From Massilia alkalitolerans DSM 17462 (GTDB taxonomy: Bacteria > Pseudomonadota > Gammaproteobacteria > Burkholderiales > Burkholderiaceae_D), in contig NZ_ATYR01000018.1 of assembly GCF_000427785.1 (NCBI RefSeq), positions 1-64,000 on the forward strand: DNA of 64,000 bases. The letters run 5' to 3'. Below the pieces are notes generated by a model. The model made no database searches. It saw nothing but the letters and a program-made list of their open reading frames with translations, and was not told the DNA's origin. Numbering within the stretch: position 1 is the first letter of the stretch; every line of letters starts with the position of its first letter. The position numbers and the translations under genes are program-made. This document shows, piece after piece, positions 43,812 through 59,636 of this stretch.

Positions 43812-44630
43812 TCAGCCCCGGTAGAATTTGTTGGGAATGAACTTGCCCATGCCGAAGCGCTGGGCGTGTTCGAGCGCGCCGGTGGTGTACTCCTGGGCGG
43901 CGAACAGCGCCTGCGGCGCTTCCATGCCGCAGGCCATCAGGGCGGTGAAGGCCGCCGAATAGGTGTTGCCGGCGCCCACGAACGGACCCGGCAGGTGCTG
44001 GTATTCGACCTTGGCGACCACGCCGTCGGCGTCGAACAGGGTGTTGGAGCAGGTGCCGTTCTCGTCGCGGGTGCCGGTGACGAGCACGTACTGGCAGCCG
44101 GCATTGGTCAGTTCGGCGACGTCCGCCAACAGGGCATCCGCGCTCTCTTCGCCCTCGTCGGGCACGTCGCGCCAGGTCTCGGCCATGCGGCCCAGTTCCG
44201 ACTGCGACAGCATCAGCACCGTGGTCTGCGGCGCCAGGATCGAGCGGATCGCGGACAGCATTTCCTCGTCGGCCAGGCCCGAGTCGGGCAGGGCGGAAAG
44301 GAAGGGGTCGAGGACCAGGGGCGCGTCCGGATAGTCGGACACGATCTCGGCGATCGCCGCCAGCTGCAGCACGGTGGCCACGGCGCCGACCTTGAAGGCG
44401 GCCACCGGCATGTCTTCGAGCAGGACCCGGGCCTGGTCGGCCATCCAGTCGCTGTCGACTTCGTGCAGGTTTTCCACCTTGGCGCTGTCGGCCACCAGCA
44501 GCCCGGCGACCACCGACAAGCCGTGGCATCCGTGCGCGGCGAAGGCGGCCAGGTCGGCCTGCACGCCGAGCGCGCCGACCGGGTCGGACACGCCAAATGT
44601 CAGGATCAGGGGTAAGGTTTGGTTTTGCAC
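43812..44630 (-). CDS. ThiD-like (hydroxymethylpyrimidine kinase family) protein with altered active site
   Basis: 272 residues, GTG start. Fold and overall layout are of ThiD/ribokinase enzymes ([45 protein letters not shown]). The usual GTGCTxSAA anion-hole motif reads [10 protein letters not shown] instead, so the catalytic cysteine (or the aspartate of PfkB kinases) is replaced by N222. The substrate-side ALTAQNT segment is replaced by AGLLVADS. It may phosphorylate another compound or be inactive. Upstream of hemL in one operon and divergent from rubredoxin. Confidence 0.75.
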   Translation of the reverse strand: MQNQTLPLILTFGVSDPVGALGVQADLAAFAAHGCHGLSVVAGLLVADSAKVENLHEVDSDWMADQARVLLEDMPVAAFKVGAVATVLQLAAIAEIVSDYPDAPLVLDPFLSALPDSGLADEEMLSAIRSILAPQTTVLMLSQSELGRMAETWRDVPDEGEESADALLADVAELTNAGCQYVLVTGTRDENGTCSNTLFDADGVVAKVEYQHLPGPFVGAGNTYSAAFTALMACGMEAPQALFAAQEYTTGALEHAQRFGMGKFIPNKFYRG

Positions 44631-44685
44631 GACGCCTGGATTAATATACGCGACTCTCCATTTTACTTTACCGAGGAAGCATATT

Positions 44686-44874
44686 GTGAGTAACGAATCG
44701 ACGGCCCCCTTCCAGACCTGGATGTGCCTGATCTGCGGCTGGGTCTATGACGAGGCCGCCGGCGCCCCGGACGACGGCATTGCACCGGGCACCCGCTGGG
44801 CCGATGTGCCGATGAACTGGACCTGCCCCGAATGCGGCGCCCGCAAGGACGATTTCGAGATGACCGCTATTTAA
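44686..44874 (+). CDS. Rubredoxin
   Basis: Small iron protein for electron transfer, 62 residues, GTG start with GAGGAAG six bases upstream. Four cysteines in two knuckles, CLICGW and CPECGA, bind one iron. WVYDEAAGAPDDGIAPGTRWADVPMNWTCPECG is the standard rubredoxin core. The longer open frame upstream belongs to the antisense of the ThiD-like gene and is not used. Divergent from the ThiD-like gene with 55 bases between the starts. Confidence 0.95.
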   Translation: MSNESTAPFQTWMCLICGWVYDEAAGAPDDGIAPGTRWADVPMNWTCPECGARKDDFEMTAI

Positions 44875-45007
44875 GATTGTGTCAAAAACATGTGTGTTTG
44901 CAGGATGTTACGAGGATGTGAACTCCATAGTTGACGTATTGCAACACATCACGCACAAGGCGAAAACCCTGTGCTATCGTGGCGCTTCATGCTGAAGTGA
45001 AACGAAA

Positions 45008-45403
45008 ATGACGACATCGCCGCACCCGACCGGCCTGACCATCATGGTGATCGACGACAGCAGCACGATCCGCCGCTCCGCCGAAATCTTCCTGACCCAG
45101 GCCGGCTACCAGGTGGTGCTGGCCGATGACGGCTTCGATGCGCTGGCCAAGATCAACGACCACCACCCCGCGCTGGTGTTCTGCGACATCCTGATGCCGC
45201 GCCTCGATGGCTACCAGACCTGCGCCCTGATCAAGAAGAGCGCGCGTTTCCACGCCACCCCGGTGCTGATGCTGTCGTCCAAGGACGGCCTGTTCGACCG
45301 TGCGCGCGGCGCCATGGTTGGCGCCAGCGCCTACCTCACCAAACCATTTTCCAAGGACAGCCTGCTGACCGCGGTGCGCGAGCACACGGCGGCGAAGGCT
45401 TGA
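45008..45403 (+). CDS. pilG: Twitching motility response regulator PilG
   Basis: CheY-like single receiver domain, 131 residues, with acidic pair D16/D17, phospho-acceptor D60 (LVFCDILMPRLDGYQT) and lysine in YLTKPFS. In Pil-Chp systems PilG is phosphorylated by the ChpA kinase and promotes pilus extension and cAMP synthesis. First gene of the pilGHIJ-chpA operon. Confidence 0.93.
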   Translation: MTTSPHPTGLTIMVIDDSSTIRRSAEIFLTQAGYQVVLADDGFDALAKINDHHPALVFCDILMPRLDGYQTCALIKKSARFHATPVLMLSSKDGLFDRARGAMVGASAYLTKPFSKDSLLTAVREHTAAKA

Positions 45404-45427
45404 CCGATTACCGACCCCGGAGCCCAA

Positions 45428-45817
45428 GTGGCCATTCAACACATCCTGATCGTCGACGATTCCCCGACCGAACGCTTCTACCTGACCGACATCCTGGCGC
45501 GCGCCGGCTATGCCGTGAGCACCGCCGTCAACGGCGAAGAGGCGATCGACAAGATCCGCACCGAGCGCCCGCAACTGATCCTGATGGACGTGGTCATGCC
45601 CGGCGCGAACGGTTTCCAGGTGACGCGCTCGATCGCGCGCGACCCGGAGCTCAGCACGATCCCGGTCATCATCTGCAGCAGCAAGAACCAGGAAACCGAC
45701 CGCATCTGGGGCATGCGCCAGGGCGCCAAGGACTACCTGATCAAGCCGGTCGACCCGGCGCTGCTGCTGGCCAGCATCGCCTCGCTCGACGCCGGGCCGG
45801 CGGCCGCTGCAGCATGA
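45428..45817 (+). CDS. pilH: Twitching motility response regulator PilH
   Basis: Second CheY-like protein, 129 residues, GTG start. Phospho-acceptor D54 in [20 protein letters not shown] and lysine in [11 protein letters not shown]. PilH is thought to drive retraction or act as a phosphate sink for ChpA. It follows pilG by 24 bases and overlaps pilI by 4. Confidence 0.93.
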   Translation: MAIQHILIVDDSPTERFYLTDILARAGYAVSTAVNGEEAIDKIRTERPQLILMDVVMPGANGFQVTRSIARDPELSTIPVIICSSKNQETDRIWGMRQGAKDYLIKPVDPALLLASIASLDAGPAAAAA

Positions 45818-46350
45818 ACGGGGGCGAGGCCAGGCTCGACCCTGCGGCACGCCGCACCCGCCTGCGCGAATACCAGGAGCAGCTCCTCGAGCGCATGCAG
45901 GCGGCCAAGGGCGGCGGCGGCGCGCCGATCCAGCAGCTCGGCATGCAGGTGGGCGGCACCCGCTACCTGCTCGACCTGCTGGAAGCCGGTGAAATCGTGT
46001 CGCCGGTGCCGCTGGCGCGCGTGCCCCTGACCCAGCCCTGGTACCTGGGCCTGGCCAACGTGCGCGGCACCCTGGTCGGCGTCATCGACCTGGCGCGCTA
46101 CCTCGGCGAGGAGGGGCAATCTGCCTCGGGGCCGTCCGCCCGTCTCGTCACTTTCGCCCCCACGCTCGGCTTCAACTGCGCGCTGCTGGCCGACCGCGTG
46201 TACGGCCTGCGCCAGGCGGCCGGCATGCAACGCGAGGGCGAGGTCCTGCGCGACGCCGACGACCAGTTGTGGACGCCGCTCTCGCTGGCAGCCCTGGTGC
46301 GGGATGAACGCTTCCTGCACGTGGCGCAGCAACCGGACGGACGCAGCTAA
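45814..46350 (+). CDS. pilI: CheW-like adaptor PilI
   Basis: 178 residues; CheW domain (about 38-170) that couples the PilJ receptor to the ChpA kinase. Visible core: [54 protein letters not shown]. The N-terminal helix [11 protein letters not shown] is typical of PilI. The ATG overlaps the pilH stop. Confidence 0.92.
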   Translation: MNGGEARLDPAARRTRLREYQEQLLERMQAAKGGGGAPIQQLGMQVGGTRYLLDLLEAGEIVSPVPLARVPLTQPWYLGLANVRGTLVGVIDLARYLGEEGQSASGPSARLVTFAPTLGFNCALLADRVYGLRQAAGMQREGEVLRDADDQLWTPLSLAALVRDERFLHVAQQPDGRS

Positions 46351-46382
46351 CCAATACGACAAAAGCAGGACCAGGAGCCGGT

Positions 46383-48647
46383 ATGGGATTCGCCTCGAAA
46401 CTCAGCATGAACGTATTCTCGAAGGACAGCGCGGACGACGACACCGTGCTGGCCTCGCCCGACACCCAGTTCGGCGCCGGCGTGCTGGCGCCGCCTTCCC
46501 ATGACGGCGCCGCGCATGGCTCGGCCGACGCCGCCGCGCGCCGCCTCGGCAGTACCCGCCCCCGCAAATCCCAGCCGGGCGCGATTGATGCCGCCGGCGA
46601 CGGCGACGAGCTGCGCCTGCCGCTGATCGGCCACCTGTCGCTGTCGCGCCAGCTGCGCCTGGTGCTGGCCGCCTTCGTGGCCGGCATCCTGCTGACCGTG
46701 CTGTCGATGTGGCAGAACGCGGCGCGCACCGACGTGGTCTCGAACCAGGGTCAGATCGCCTCCGACGCCCTGATGCATGCCCAGCGCGTGGCCAAGGCCG
46801 CACCGAACGCCCTGCGCGGCGAGATGGGCGCCTTCAACGAACTCGACGACAGCCGCGCCGAAGTCGGCCGCCTGCTGCAGCTGCTGGCGCGCGGCGGCCA
46901 GGCCGACGGCAAGGCCATCCCTGCGACCTCCGGCGAGCTGCAATCCCTGCTGGCCAAGGCGCGCTCGGCCTGGGTCGCCTCGAACGCGGCCGCCACCACC
47001 ATCGTCGGCAACAAGCGCCACCTGGTCGGCTTCGGCGCCAGCGTCGACAAGTTCGAGCCGCTCGCGAAGGAACTGCAATCGATCGCCGGCAGGCAGCCCG
47101 GCAACGCTGCCCTTGTCCGCCTGGCCGCGCTGGCCGAGCGCCTGTCGGTGTCGACCCATGCCTTCCTGGCGCCGGGCGCGGCCCAGCGCGAGGCCGCCCG
47201 CGCCATCGTGCGCGACGGCGCCGAACTGGGCGCGCTGCTCGACAGCCTGGCCGACGGCGCCGGCATCGATCCTGTGCTGCGCGAGCGTGTCGTCGATGCG
47301 CGCACCGCCTACAAGGGCTGGCAGGAAGGCCTGGCGCCGCTGTCCACCAACGGGCACAACTTCAACGCCTCCCACGCCGCCGAGCAGGTCATCGCGCGCG
47401 ACAACGAGGGCCTGCGCTCGACGCTGGCGCGGGTGCAGCTCCAGTACCGCAGCGCGCTGGACACCAGGAGCGGCTGGTTCTGGCTGCTGGTCGGCGCCTC
47501 GATCTTCACCCTGGCCATGGGCGGCAGCATCAGCCGCGTGATGCTGCTGGACTCGCGCAACCGCGCGCGCGGCGCCGAAGCGCGCCGCCGCGAGGCCGAG
47601 GCGATGCGCCAGCTGGCCCAGGCCAAGGAAGAGGAAGCCAAGGCCACCAACGACCAGAACCAGGCGGCGATCCTGCGCCTGATGAACGAACTGCAGGAAG
47701 TGGCGGACGGCGACCTGACCGTGCACGCCACCGTCTCGGAAGACATCACCGGCGCGATCGCCGACTCGGTCAACTACACGGTCGAGGAACTGCGCGAGCT
47801 GGTGCTGCGCGTCATCAAAACCACCGAGCAGGTGACGCGCGCCGCCGGCGGCGCCCAGGCGGTGTCGACCGAGCTGCTGGGCGCGGCCGAGGCCCAGTCG
47901 CACGAGATCCAGGAAGCATCGAGCACGGTGCTGCGCATGGCCACCGAGATTTCCGAGGTGTCGCGTTCGGCCACCGAATCGGCCGACGTGGCGCGCCAGT
48001 CGGTGGCGGCGGCGGAGCAGGGCGCGCGCGCCGTGCAGAACGCGATCCTGGGCATGAACGAGATCCGCGAGCAGATTCAGGAAACCTCGAAGCGCATCAA
48101 GCGCCTGGGCGAATCCTCGCAGGAGATCGGAGAAATTACCGACCTGATCTCGGACATCACCGAACAGACCAATGTGCTGGCGCTGAACGCGGCGATCCAG
48201 GCCGCGTCGGCGGGCGAGGCCGGGCGCGGCTTCTCGGTGGTGGCGGAAGAGGTGCAGCGCCTGGCGGAGCGCTCGGCCGAGGCGGCCAAGGGCATCGGCG
48301 CGCTGGTGCGCACCATCCAGGCCGACACCCACGACGCGGTGGCGGCGATGGAAAAGTCGACCCAGGGCGTGGTCGAGGGCGCGCGCCTGTCCGATGCGGC
48401 CGGTGCGGCGCTGATCGACATCTCGCGCGTGTCGAACCGCCTGGCGGAGCTGATCCAGGAGATTTCCGGCGCCGCTGAACGGCAGGCGACGTCCGCCAAC
48501 GGTGTGGCCCATAATATGCAGCATATCCTCTCGGTGACCGAGCAGACCCAGGGCGGCACGCGCCAGACGGCGCAGTCGATCCGCGAGCTGGCGCTGCTGG
48601 CCCAGGAACTGAAGGATTCCGTGTCGCGCTTCCGCGTGACGGCATAA
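46383..48647 (+). CDS. pilJ: Methyl-accepting chemotaxis protein PilJ
   Basis: Receptor of the pilus chemosensory pathway, 754 residues. It has an unusual 75-residue cytoplasmic N-terminal extension before the first membrane span (about 87-110, [20 protein letters not shown]). A periplasmic sensing region follows, then a second span (about 365-385), a HAMP-like part and the coiled-coil signalling domain. Its tip is seen in [42 protein letters not shown]. In Pseudomonas PilJ helps sense surface contact. Methylation enzymes are not encoded next to it. Confidence 0.93.
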   Translation: MGFASKLSMNVFSKDSADDDTVLASPDTQFGAGVLAPPSHDGAAHGSADAAARRLGSTRPRKSQPGAIDAAGDGDELRLPLIGHLSLSRQLRLVLAAFVAGILLTVLSMWQNAARTDVVSNQGQIASDALMHAQRVAKAAPNALRGEMGAFNELDDSRAEVGRLLQLLARGGQADGKAIPATSGELQSLLAKARSAWVASNAAATTIVGNKRHLVGFGASVDKFEPLAKELQSIAGRQPGNAALVRLAALAERLSVSTHAFLAPGAAQREAARAIVRDGAELGALLDSLADGAGIDPVLRERVVDARTAYKGWQEGLAPLSTNGHNFNASHAAEQVIARDNEGLRSTLARVQLQYRSALDTRSGWFWLLVGASIFTLAMGGSISRVMLLDSRNRARGAEARRREAEAMRQLAQAKEEEAKATNDQNQAAILRLMNELQEVADGDLTVHATVSEDITGAIADSVNYTVEELRELVLRVIKTTEQVTRAAGGAQAVSTELLGAAEAQSHEIQEASSTVLRMATEISEVSRSATESADVARQSVAAAEQGARAVQNAILGMNEIREQIQETSKRIKRLGESSQEIGEITDLISDITEQTNVLALNAAIQAASAGEAGRGFSVVAEEVQRLAERSAEAAKGIGALVRTIQADTHDAVAAMEKSTQGVVEGARLSDAAGAALIDISRVSNRLAELIQEISGAAERQATSANGVAHNMQHILSVTEQTQGGTRQTAQSIRELALLAQELKDSVSRFRVTA

Positions 48648-48675
48648 CCAGCATCATCACCTGTAGCCCGAGCCC

Positions 48676-53919
<5,244 letters not shown>

Positions 53920-53931
53920 AGGCTGCGGAGC

Positions 53932-53964
53932 GAACTTGGATCCCCGCCTACGCGGGGATGACGG
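53932..53964 (-). repeat. REP-like palindromic repeat, copy 2
   Basis: Reverse orientation copy of the element at 12947: stem ATCCCCGC (53940-53947) with GCGGGGAT (53952-53959) and the same flanks (CGTCAT and CCAAGTTC on the minus strand). Confidence 0.75.
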
Positions 53965-54017
53965 TTTTGAAGCTAACGAATATAGTTGGCAAGCTTAGTA
54001 GCGCTACCCTAAAGACC

Positions 54018-54065
54018 GTCGTACGCGCCACTGGCGCCTACGACTTCCGGCGAAGGCGGGAACCC
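54018..54065 (+). repeat. Hairpin and degenerate REP-like copy 3
   Basis: GTCGTA-GCGCC with GGCGC-TACGAC (54018-54044) forms a hairpin with one mismatch. TTCCGGCGAAGGCGGGAA (54045-54062) is a decayed copy of the REP core. With copy 2 it makes an inverted pair between chpA and the photolyase gene. Confidence 0.55.
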
Positions 54066-54077
54066 AGTTTTGCATGA

Positions 54078-55535
54078 TCAGCCGCTAGCCTTCTTTACCA
54101 CCGCAAACCTCTCCAGCGTCCGCTTCCGCGCTGCGTCATGCTCGACCACCGGCAGCGGATAATCCCTTCCGAGCACCACGCCGCGTTCCGCCAGCACCTC
54201 CGCATCGACCAGCCAGGGCGCATGAATCTCCTTCGCGCCCAATCGTTCCAAGGCCGGCACCCACTCGCGAATGAACTCCCCGTGCGCATCGAAACGCTGC
54301 GACTGCGCCACCGGATTGAAGATCCGGAACCACGGCTGCGCGTCGCAGCCGGTCGACGCCGCCCACTGCCAGCCGCCGTTGTTCGAGGCCAGCTCGTAGT
54401 CGTTCAGCTTGAGCGCGAAATAGCGTTCCCCGCGCCGCCAGTCGATCCCGAGGTCCTTGGTGAGGAAGCTGGCCGTCACCATGCGCAGCCGGTTGTGCAT
54501 GAAGCCCGTGCGGTTGAGTTGCGCCATCGCCGCGTCCACCAGCGGATAGCCGGTGCGTCCCTCGCACCAGGCCGCGAACAGCGCATCGGCCTCCTCTCCC
54601 GTTTCCCAGGCCAGCGCATCGAAGGCCGGCTTGAACGAGCGCGTGACCACGTGCGGGTGGCGCGCCAGGATCATCGAATAGAAATCGCGCCAGATGAGTT
54701 CCGACAGCCACACCGAGGCGCCGGAGCCGCCGGCGCCGTTCTCGATCATCTGGCGCGCCGTGCGCACCAGGTGGCGGATCGAGGTGGTGCCGAAGCGCAG
54801 GTGGGTGGACAGGCGCGAGGTGCCGTCCTCCGAGGGGAAATCGCGCGCCCGGCCGTAATCGGCAATGTGCGCGATGAAGCCTTCGAACAGTTCCTCGGCG
54901 CCCTCCATGCCGGCCGGCAGCGGCGGCTCGCCCGCTTCGAAGCCGATCTCGGCCAGCGAGGGCAGGGGCGGCGCCTCAAGCGGCGCGGGCGCGAAGGCCT
55001 GCGCATACGGATCGACCGGATACGCCGCCAGCGCCTCGGGCATGCCGGCCAGGCGCTTGAGCCAGGCGTTCTTGTAGGGAGTGAACACCGAGAACGGTCC
55101 CTTGGCCAAGGTCAGCACCTCGTCCTGTTCGAAGACGACCTGGTCCTTGAAGCTCAGAAATTTCCTACCATCGGCCGCCAGGCGGGCTTTCATCCGTGCG
55201 TCGCGATCCACCGCCTCGGGTTCATAATCGGCACATACGAACACCGCGTCGACACCCAATTCGGTGGCGAGCGCCGGGACCACTTCAAGAGGGCGGCCCT
55301 GCCGCACGATCAAATAAGCGCCGAGCCGACGCAGCTCGGCCTCAAGGCTGGCCAGGCTGGCGTGGATGAACCGCACACGGCGGTCATCGCGCGGCAGCGG
55401 GTCGAGAATGTCGCTGTCATACACGAAAACGCAGTACACACAATTAGACGAGGTCAAGGCCTGGTGAAGGGCGGCATGGTCGAATGCCCGCAAGTCACGC
55501 CGGAACCAGACCAGGGAGTTGCTCATATTCATCAT
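54078..55535 (-). CDS. phrB: Deoxyribodipyrimidine photolyase (class I CPD photolyase)
   Basis: Light-driven repair of cyclobutane pyrimidine dimers, 485 residues from the ATG at 55535. The N-terminal antenna-binding domain starts NSLVWFRRDLRAFDHAAL. The FAD-binding C-terminal half carries TSRLSTHLRFGTTSIRHL, WLSELIWRDFYSMIL, GYPLVDAAMAQLNRTGFMHNRLRMVTASFL and NDYELASNNGGWQWAASTGCDAQPWFRIFNP. Several start codons cluster (TTG 55550; ATG 55535, 55532, 55526) without a clear ribosome site. The gene stands alone. Confidence 0.94.
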   Translation of the reverse strand: MMNMSNSLVWFRRDLRAFDHAALHQALTSSNCVYCVFVYDSDILDPLPRDDRRVRFIHASLASLEAELRRLGAYLIVRQGRPLEVVPALATELGVDAVFVCADYEPEAVDRDARMKARLAADGRKFLSFKDQVVFEQDEVLTLAKGPFSVFTPYKNAWLKRLAGMPEALAAYPVDPYAQAFAPAPLEAPPLPSLAEIGFEAGEPPLPAGMEGAEELFEGFIAHIADYGRARDFPSEDGTSRLSTHLRFGTTSIRHLVRTARQMIENGAGGSGASVWLSELIWRDFYSMILARHPHVVTRSFKPAFDALAWETGEEADALFAAWCEGRTGYPLVDAAMAQLNRTGFMHNRLRMVTASFLTKDLGIDWRRGERYFALKLNDYELASNNGGWQWAASTGCDAQPWFRIFNPVAQSQRFDAHGEFIREWVPALERLGAKEIHAPWLVDAEVLAERGVVLGRDYPLPVVEHDAARKRTLERFAVVKKASG

Positions 55536-55778
55536 CGTGTGCAGGGTCAAGGTGGCGGCCGATTTTACTGGGTAGGATTCCTCCTAACAGGACTGCGTTT
55601 GCAGCTGGGCGGGACAGATCCGGGTCGGCCTGGCGGACTTTTCAGGGTATGCATCGAGGGCCTATCGGGCCGCTTCCATCGGCTCCGGAGCGATTCGGTG
55701 TAAACTATCGAAAAGCGTAACGTTGTTTTGTGGACACTTCGCGGTCAAACCTGAGTGGGCCCATGTGAGAGTAAGCGT

Positions 55779-56435
55779 ATGAAAAAAAGCAAAGTTGGCA
55801 GCACTCTACCGATGCCCGGCATGCCACCGGAACAAAGTGAAACGCTCGGTAAGATCAGCCCGGCTTCTTCAGGGCTGAACCTCGCCAACCATTTCTTGAT
55901 CGCAATGCCCTCGATCCAGGATCCGATCTTCGGCGGCACCGTCGTCTATGTCTGCGAGCACAACGAGAAGGGCGTGCTTGGCGTGGTCATCAACAAGCCG
56001 ACCGACATGACGATGGAAGTCCTGTTCGACCGCGTCGACCTGAAGCTCGCCCCGGGCTTGCGCTCCTCGGTGGTGGACCAGCCCATCATGTTCGGCGGCC
56101 CGGTGCAGGACGACCGCGGCTTCGTGCTGCATTCGCCGGGCGGACGCTTTTCGTCCTCGCTCTCCGTCACCGACGACGTCGCCTTCACCACCTCGATCGA
56201 CGTGCTGGAAGCCGTCGCCAGCGGCTCCGGCCCGGCCCGCATGCTGGTCTCGATCGGCTATGCCGGCTGGAGCCCGGGACAGCTCGAGGAAGAACTCTCG
56301 CGCAACGGCTGGCTCACCGTGGGCGCCGACGCCAAGGTCCTGTTCGACCTGCCGATCGAGGAACGCTACACCGCCGCCATCAAATTGCTGGGAATCGATC
56401 CCTTGATGCTTGCTACTGAAGCCGGCCATGCATAA
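55779..56435 (+). CDS. UPF0301/YqgE (AlgH) family protein
   Basis: 218 residues from the ATG at 55779. Family hallmark near residue 40: NLANHFLIAMPSIQDPIFGGTVVYVCEHNEKGVLGVVINKPTDM. Further on are MFGGPVQDDRGFVLHSPGG and RMLVSIGYAGWSPGQLEEELSRNGWL. The molecular function is unsettled. It is almost always found next to ruvX/yqgF, as here (29 bases). It heads the pyr gene run. Confidence 0.92.
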   Translation: MKKSKVGSTLPMPGMPPEQSETLGKISPASSGLNLANHFLIAMPSIQDPIFGGTVVYVCEHNEKGVLGVVINKPTDMTMEVLFDRVDLKLAPGLRSSVVDQPIMFGGPVQDDRGFVLHSPGGRFSSSLSVTDDVAFTTSIDVLEAVASGSGPARMLVSIGYAGWSPGQLEEELSRNGWLTVGADAKVLFDLPIEERYTAAIKLLGIDPLMLATEAGHA

Positions 56436-56464
56436 AGAAAGGGCTCGCGTGGTCGAGATGGCTT

Positions 56465-56857
56465 GTGGTTGATATCGTTTTTGGATTTGACTTCGGGGTC
56501 AAACGTATCGGCATTGCCATGGGCAACACCCTCACGGGCCAAGCCCAGCCCTTGACCGTCATCAAGGCGGTCGACAACGCCACCCGTTTCCAGGTCATCG
56601 GCGAGCTCATCAACGAATGGAAGCCGGCCCGCCTCGTGGTCGGCGAGCCGCGCCATCCCGACGGCGCCGAGCACGACATGACCCTGCGCAGCCGGCGCTT
56701 CGCCAACCAGCTCCACGGCCGCTTCAACCTGCCCGTCGAACTCGTCGACGAGCGCTATTCGTCCGCTGTCATCCCGCAACGGCGCGGCGAGATCATCGAC
56801 GCCAAGGCGGCCGCCATCATTTTGCAACAATACTTTGACGCTCATGCCAACATCTAA
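56465..56857 (+). CDS. ruvX: YqgF/RuvX family endonuclease (putative pre-16S rRNA nuclease)
   Basis: RNase H-fold protein of 130 residues, GTG start. Catalytic acidic residues in FGFDFGVKRIGIAMG, VGEPRHPDGAEHDMT and DERYSSAVI followed by DAKAAAIILQQYF match the family. Known or proposed roles are maturation of the 16S rRNA 5' end and Holliday-junction related activity. Its end overlaps the pyrR start by 14 bases. Confidence 0.92.
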   Translation: MVDIVFGFDFGVKRIGIAMGNTLTGQAQPLTVIKAVDNATRFQVIGELINEWKPARLVVGEPRHPDGAEHDMTLRSRRFANQLHGRFNLPVELVDERYSSAVIPQRRGEIIDAKAAAIILQQYFDAHANI

Positions 56858-57374
56858 TCAAGACTACGATGCGGAAGCGCTGTACCGCGAGCTGCTGGGC
56901 CAGGTCCGCGCCGGCCTGGACGGCGTGCCCGACGCCGCCATCGTCGGCATCCACTCGGGCGGCGCCTGGCTGGCCGAACGCCTCGCGCGCGACCTCGACC
57001 TGACTGGCCGCTTCGGCACCATCGACGTCTCGTTCTACCGCGACGACTACGCCAAGAAGGGCCTGCACCCGGACGTGAAGCCGACCCACATCCGCTTCCC
57101 GGTCGACGGCGCGACGGTGGTGCTGGTGGACGACGTGCTGCAGACCGGCCGCACCGTGCGCGCCGCGATCAACGTGCTGTTCGACTACGGTCGCCCGGCC
57201 TGCATCCGCCTGGCGGCCCTGGCCGACCGCGGCGGACGCGAGCTGCCGGTGGCGCCCGACTACGTCGGCACCCGCGCCGAGCTGGCGCCTCAGCAGTCGC
57301 TGTGCCTGCAGCGCGACGACGCCGGCCAACTTTCGCTGACCATTGAAGAAGACAATGTCCAAGATCTTTCTTAA
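56844..57374 (+). CDS. pyrR: PyrR bifunctional pyrimidine regulator / uracil phosphoribosyltransferase
   Basis: 176 residues. PRPP-binding loop [18 protein letters not shown] near 90-110 and [21 protein letters not shown] near 130 identify PyrR. In some bacteria it binds pyr mRNA; in proteobacteria this role is uncertain, and no PyrR-binding leader is evident here. It may act mainly as a uracil phosphoribosyltransferase. Overlaps ruvX upstream and pyrB downstream (20 bases), so translation is probably coupled. Confidence 0.93.
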   Translation: MPTSNQDYDAEALYRELLGQVRAGLDGVPDAAIVGIHSGGAWLAERLARDLDLTGRFGTIDVSFYRDDYAKKGLHPDVKPTHIRFPVDGATVVLVDDVLQTGRTVRAAINVLFDYGRPACIRLAALADRGGRELPVAPDYVGTRAELAPQQSLCLQRDDAGQLSLTIEEDNVQDLS

Positions 57375-58332
57375 CCCGCAACTGAACAAGAACGGGGAGC
57401 TGCAGCACCTGCTCTCCATTGAGGGCCTGCCCAAGTCGGTCGTCAACCACATCCTCGACACCGCATCGAGCTTCGTGGGCATTTCCGACCGCGAGGTCAA
57501 GAAGGTGCCGCTGATGCGCGGCAAGAGCGTGTTCAACCTGTTCTTCGAAAACAGCACGCGCACCCGCACCACCTTCGAGATCGCCGCCAAGCGCCTGTCG
57601 GCTGACGTCATCAACCTGAACATCCAGGCCTCGTCGGCCAGCAAGGGCGAGTCGCTGCTCGACACCATCGACAACCTGTCGGCCATGCACGCCGACATGT
57701 TCGTGGTGCGCCACGCGCAGTCGGGCGCGCCCTACCTGATCGCAAAGCACCTGGTCGAGACCGGGCAGTCGCACGTGCACGTCGTGAACGCCGGCGACGG
57801 CCGCCACGCGCACCCGACCCAGGGCCTGCTCGACATGTACACGATCCGCCACTACAAGAAGGACTTCACCAACCTGCGGGTGGCGATCGTCGGCGACATC
57901 CTGCACAGCCGCGTGGCGCGCTCGGACATCCACGCGCTGACCACCCTGGGCGTGCCGGAAGTGCGCGCCATCGGCCCGCATACGCTGCTGCCGGGCGGCC
58001 TGGCCGAAATGGGCGTGCGCACCTTCACCAACATGGACGAGGGCCTGAAGGACGTCGACGTCATCATCATGCTGCGCCTGCAGAACGAACGCATGAGCGG
58101 CGCGCTGCTGCCTTCGGCGCAGGAGTACTTCAAGAGCTACGGCCTGACCCCGGAACGCCTGGCGCTGGCCAAGCCGGATGCGATCGTGATGCACCCGGGC
58201 CCGATGAACCGCGGCGTCGAGATCGACTCGGCGGTGGCCGACGGCAGCCAGGCGGTGATCCTGCCGCAGGTGACCTTCGGCATTGCGGTACGCATGGCAG
58301 TGATGAGCATTTTGGCGGGAACCCACGGATGA
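57355..58332 (+). CDS. pyrB: Aspartate carbamoyltransferase catalytic subunit
   Basis: Second step of pyrimidine synthesis, 325 residues. Carbamoyl-phosphate site [19 protein letters not shown] near 53, [10 protein letters not shown] near 85, and [13 protein letters not shown] near 280. It begins [20 protein letters not shown]; the four residues before it in the open frame are not typical. No pyrI follows. Instead a dihydroorotase-like gene overlaps by 4 bases, the arrangement of Pseudomonas-type dodecameric enzymes. Confidence 0.96.
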   Translation: MSKIFLNPQLNKNGELQHLLSIEGLPKSVVNHILDTASSFVGISDREVKKVPLMRGKSVFNLFFENSTRTRTTFEIAAKRLSADVINLNIQASSASKGESLLDTIDNLSAMHADMFVVRHAQSGAPYLIAKHLVETGQSHVHVVNAGDGRHAHPTQGLLDMYTIRHYKKDFTNLRVAIVGDILHSRVARSDIHALTTLGVPEVRAIGPHTLLPGGLAEMGVRTFTNMDEGLKDVDVIIMLRLQNERMSGALLPSAQEYFKSYGLTPERLALAKPDAIVMHPGPMNRGVEIDSAVADGSQAVILPQVTFGIAVRMAVMSILAGTHG

Positions 58333-59609
58333 ACTACCACATCAAGAACGGGCGAATCATCGACCCGGCAAACAATATCGACCAGGTCACGGACCTGTTC
58401 ATCGCCGACGGCAAGATCGCCGCCCTCGGCAAGGCCCCCGACGGCTTCAGCGCCGACCAGACCATCGATGCCAGCGGCCTGGTGGTCGCTCCCGGCCTGG
58501 TCGACCTGTCCGCGCGCCTGCGCGAGCCGGGCTACGAATACAAGGCGACGCTGGAATCCGAAATGCAGGCGGCGATGCAGGGCGGCGTGACCACCCTGGT
58601 CTGCCCGCCGGACACCGACCCGGTGCTGGACGAGCCGGGCCTGGTGGAGATGCTCAAGCACCGCGCGCGCATCCTCGACCAGGCCAACGTGCACCCGCTG
58701 GGCGCGCTGACCATGGGCCTGAAGGGCCAGGCGCTCACCGAAATGGCCGAGCTGACCGAAGCCGGCTGCATCGGCTTCTCGCAGGCCGAGGTGCCGGTGC
58801 TGGACACCACCGTGCTGCTGCGCGCCATGCAGTATGCCAAGACCTTCGGCTACACCGTGTGGCTGCGCCCGCAGGACGCCCACATCGGCCGCGGCGGCGT
58901 GGCCCACAGCGGCCCGTTGGCCTCGCGTCTGGGCCTGTCGGGCGTGCCCGTCATGTCGGAAACCATCGCCCTGCACACCATCTTCGAGCTGATGCGCGCC
59001 ACCGGCGCCCGCGTGCACCTGTGCCGCATGTCCTCCGCAGCCGGTTTGGCGCTGGTGGCCGGCGCCAAGAAGGAAGGCCTGAGCGTTACCTGCGACGTCG
59101 GCGTGCACCACCTGCACATGACCGACGCCGACATCGGCTTCTTCGACCCGAATGCGCGCTTCAACCCGCCGCTGCGCAGCCAGCGCGACCGCGACGCGAT
59201 CCGCAGCGCCCTGCTGGACGGCACCGTGGATGCGGTCTGCTCCGACCACACCCCGGTGGACGAGGACGAGAAGCTGCTGCCCTTCGCTGAAGCGACCCCG
59301 GGCGCGACCGGCCTGGAGCTGCTGCTGGCCCTGACCCTGAAGTGGGTGGAGGACCGGGATGGCAAGGACGCGCTGGCCCAGGCGCTGGCCAAGGTAACGT
59401 CGGAGCCGGCGCGCATCGCCGGCCTGCCCGCCGGCACGCTGTCGGTGGGCGCGGCGGCCGACGTGGTGCTGTTCGATCCGGACGCCCGCTGGAAGGTCGA
59501 GCGCAAGGCCCTGGCGAGCCAGGGCAAGCACACGCCTTTCCTCGGCTTTGAGCTGGCCGGGCAGGTGCGTGCAACGCTCGTGCGCGGCCGCATGGCGTTC
59601 CAGCGCTGA
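58329..59609 (+). CDS. pyrX: Dihydroorotase-like protein, probably inactive structural partner of PyrB
   Basis: 426 residues of the class I dihydroorotase family. The metal-binding HxH of the DxHxHxRxPG motif is replaced: the sequence reads [10 protein letters not shown], with S61 and R63 in place of histidines. The second histidine motif is also missing ([10 protein letters not shown]), and the DHAPH motif reads SDHTPV. The protein is therefore expected to lack activity and to support PyrB assembly, like PyrC' (PyrX) of Pseudomonas putida. A functional dihydroorotase must be encoded elsewhere. Confidence 0.88.
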   Translation: MNYHIKNGRIIDPANNIDQVTDLFIADGKIAALGKAPDGFSADQTIDASGLVVAPGLVDLSARLREPGYEYKATLESEMQAAMQGGVTTLVCPPDTDPVLDEPGLVEMLKHRARILDQANVHPLGALTMGLKGQALTEMAELTEAGCIGFSQAEVPVLDTTVLLRAMQYAKTFGYTVWLRPQDAHIGRGGVAHSGPLASRLGLSGVPVMSETIALHTIFELMRATGARVHLCRMSSAAGLALVAGAKKEGLSVTCDVGVHHLHMTDADIGFFDPNARFNPPLRSQRDRDAIRSALLDGTVDAVCSDHTPVDEDEKLLPFAEATPGATGLELLLALTLKWVEDRDGKDALAQALAKVTSEPARIAGLPAGTLSVGAAADVVLFDPDARWKVERKALASQGKHTPFLGFELAGQVRATLVRGRMAFQR

Positions 59610-59636
59610 GCTGGACGGGCGGTTCGACGCTTCATT

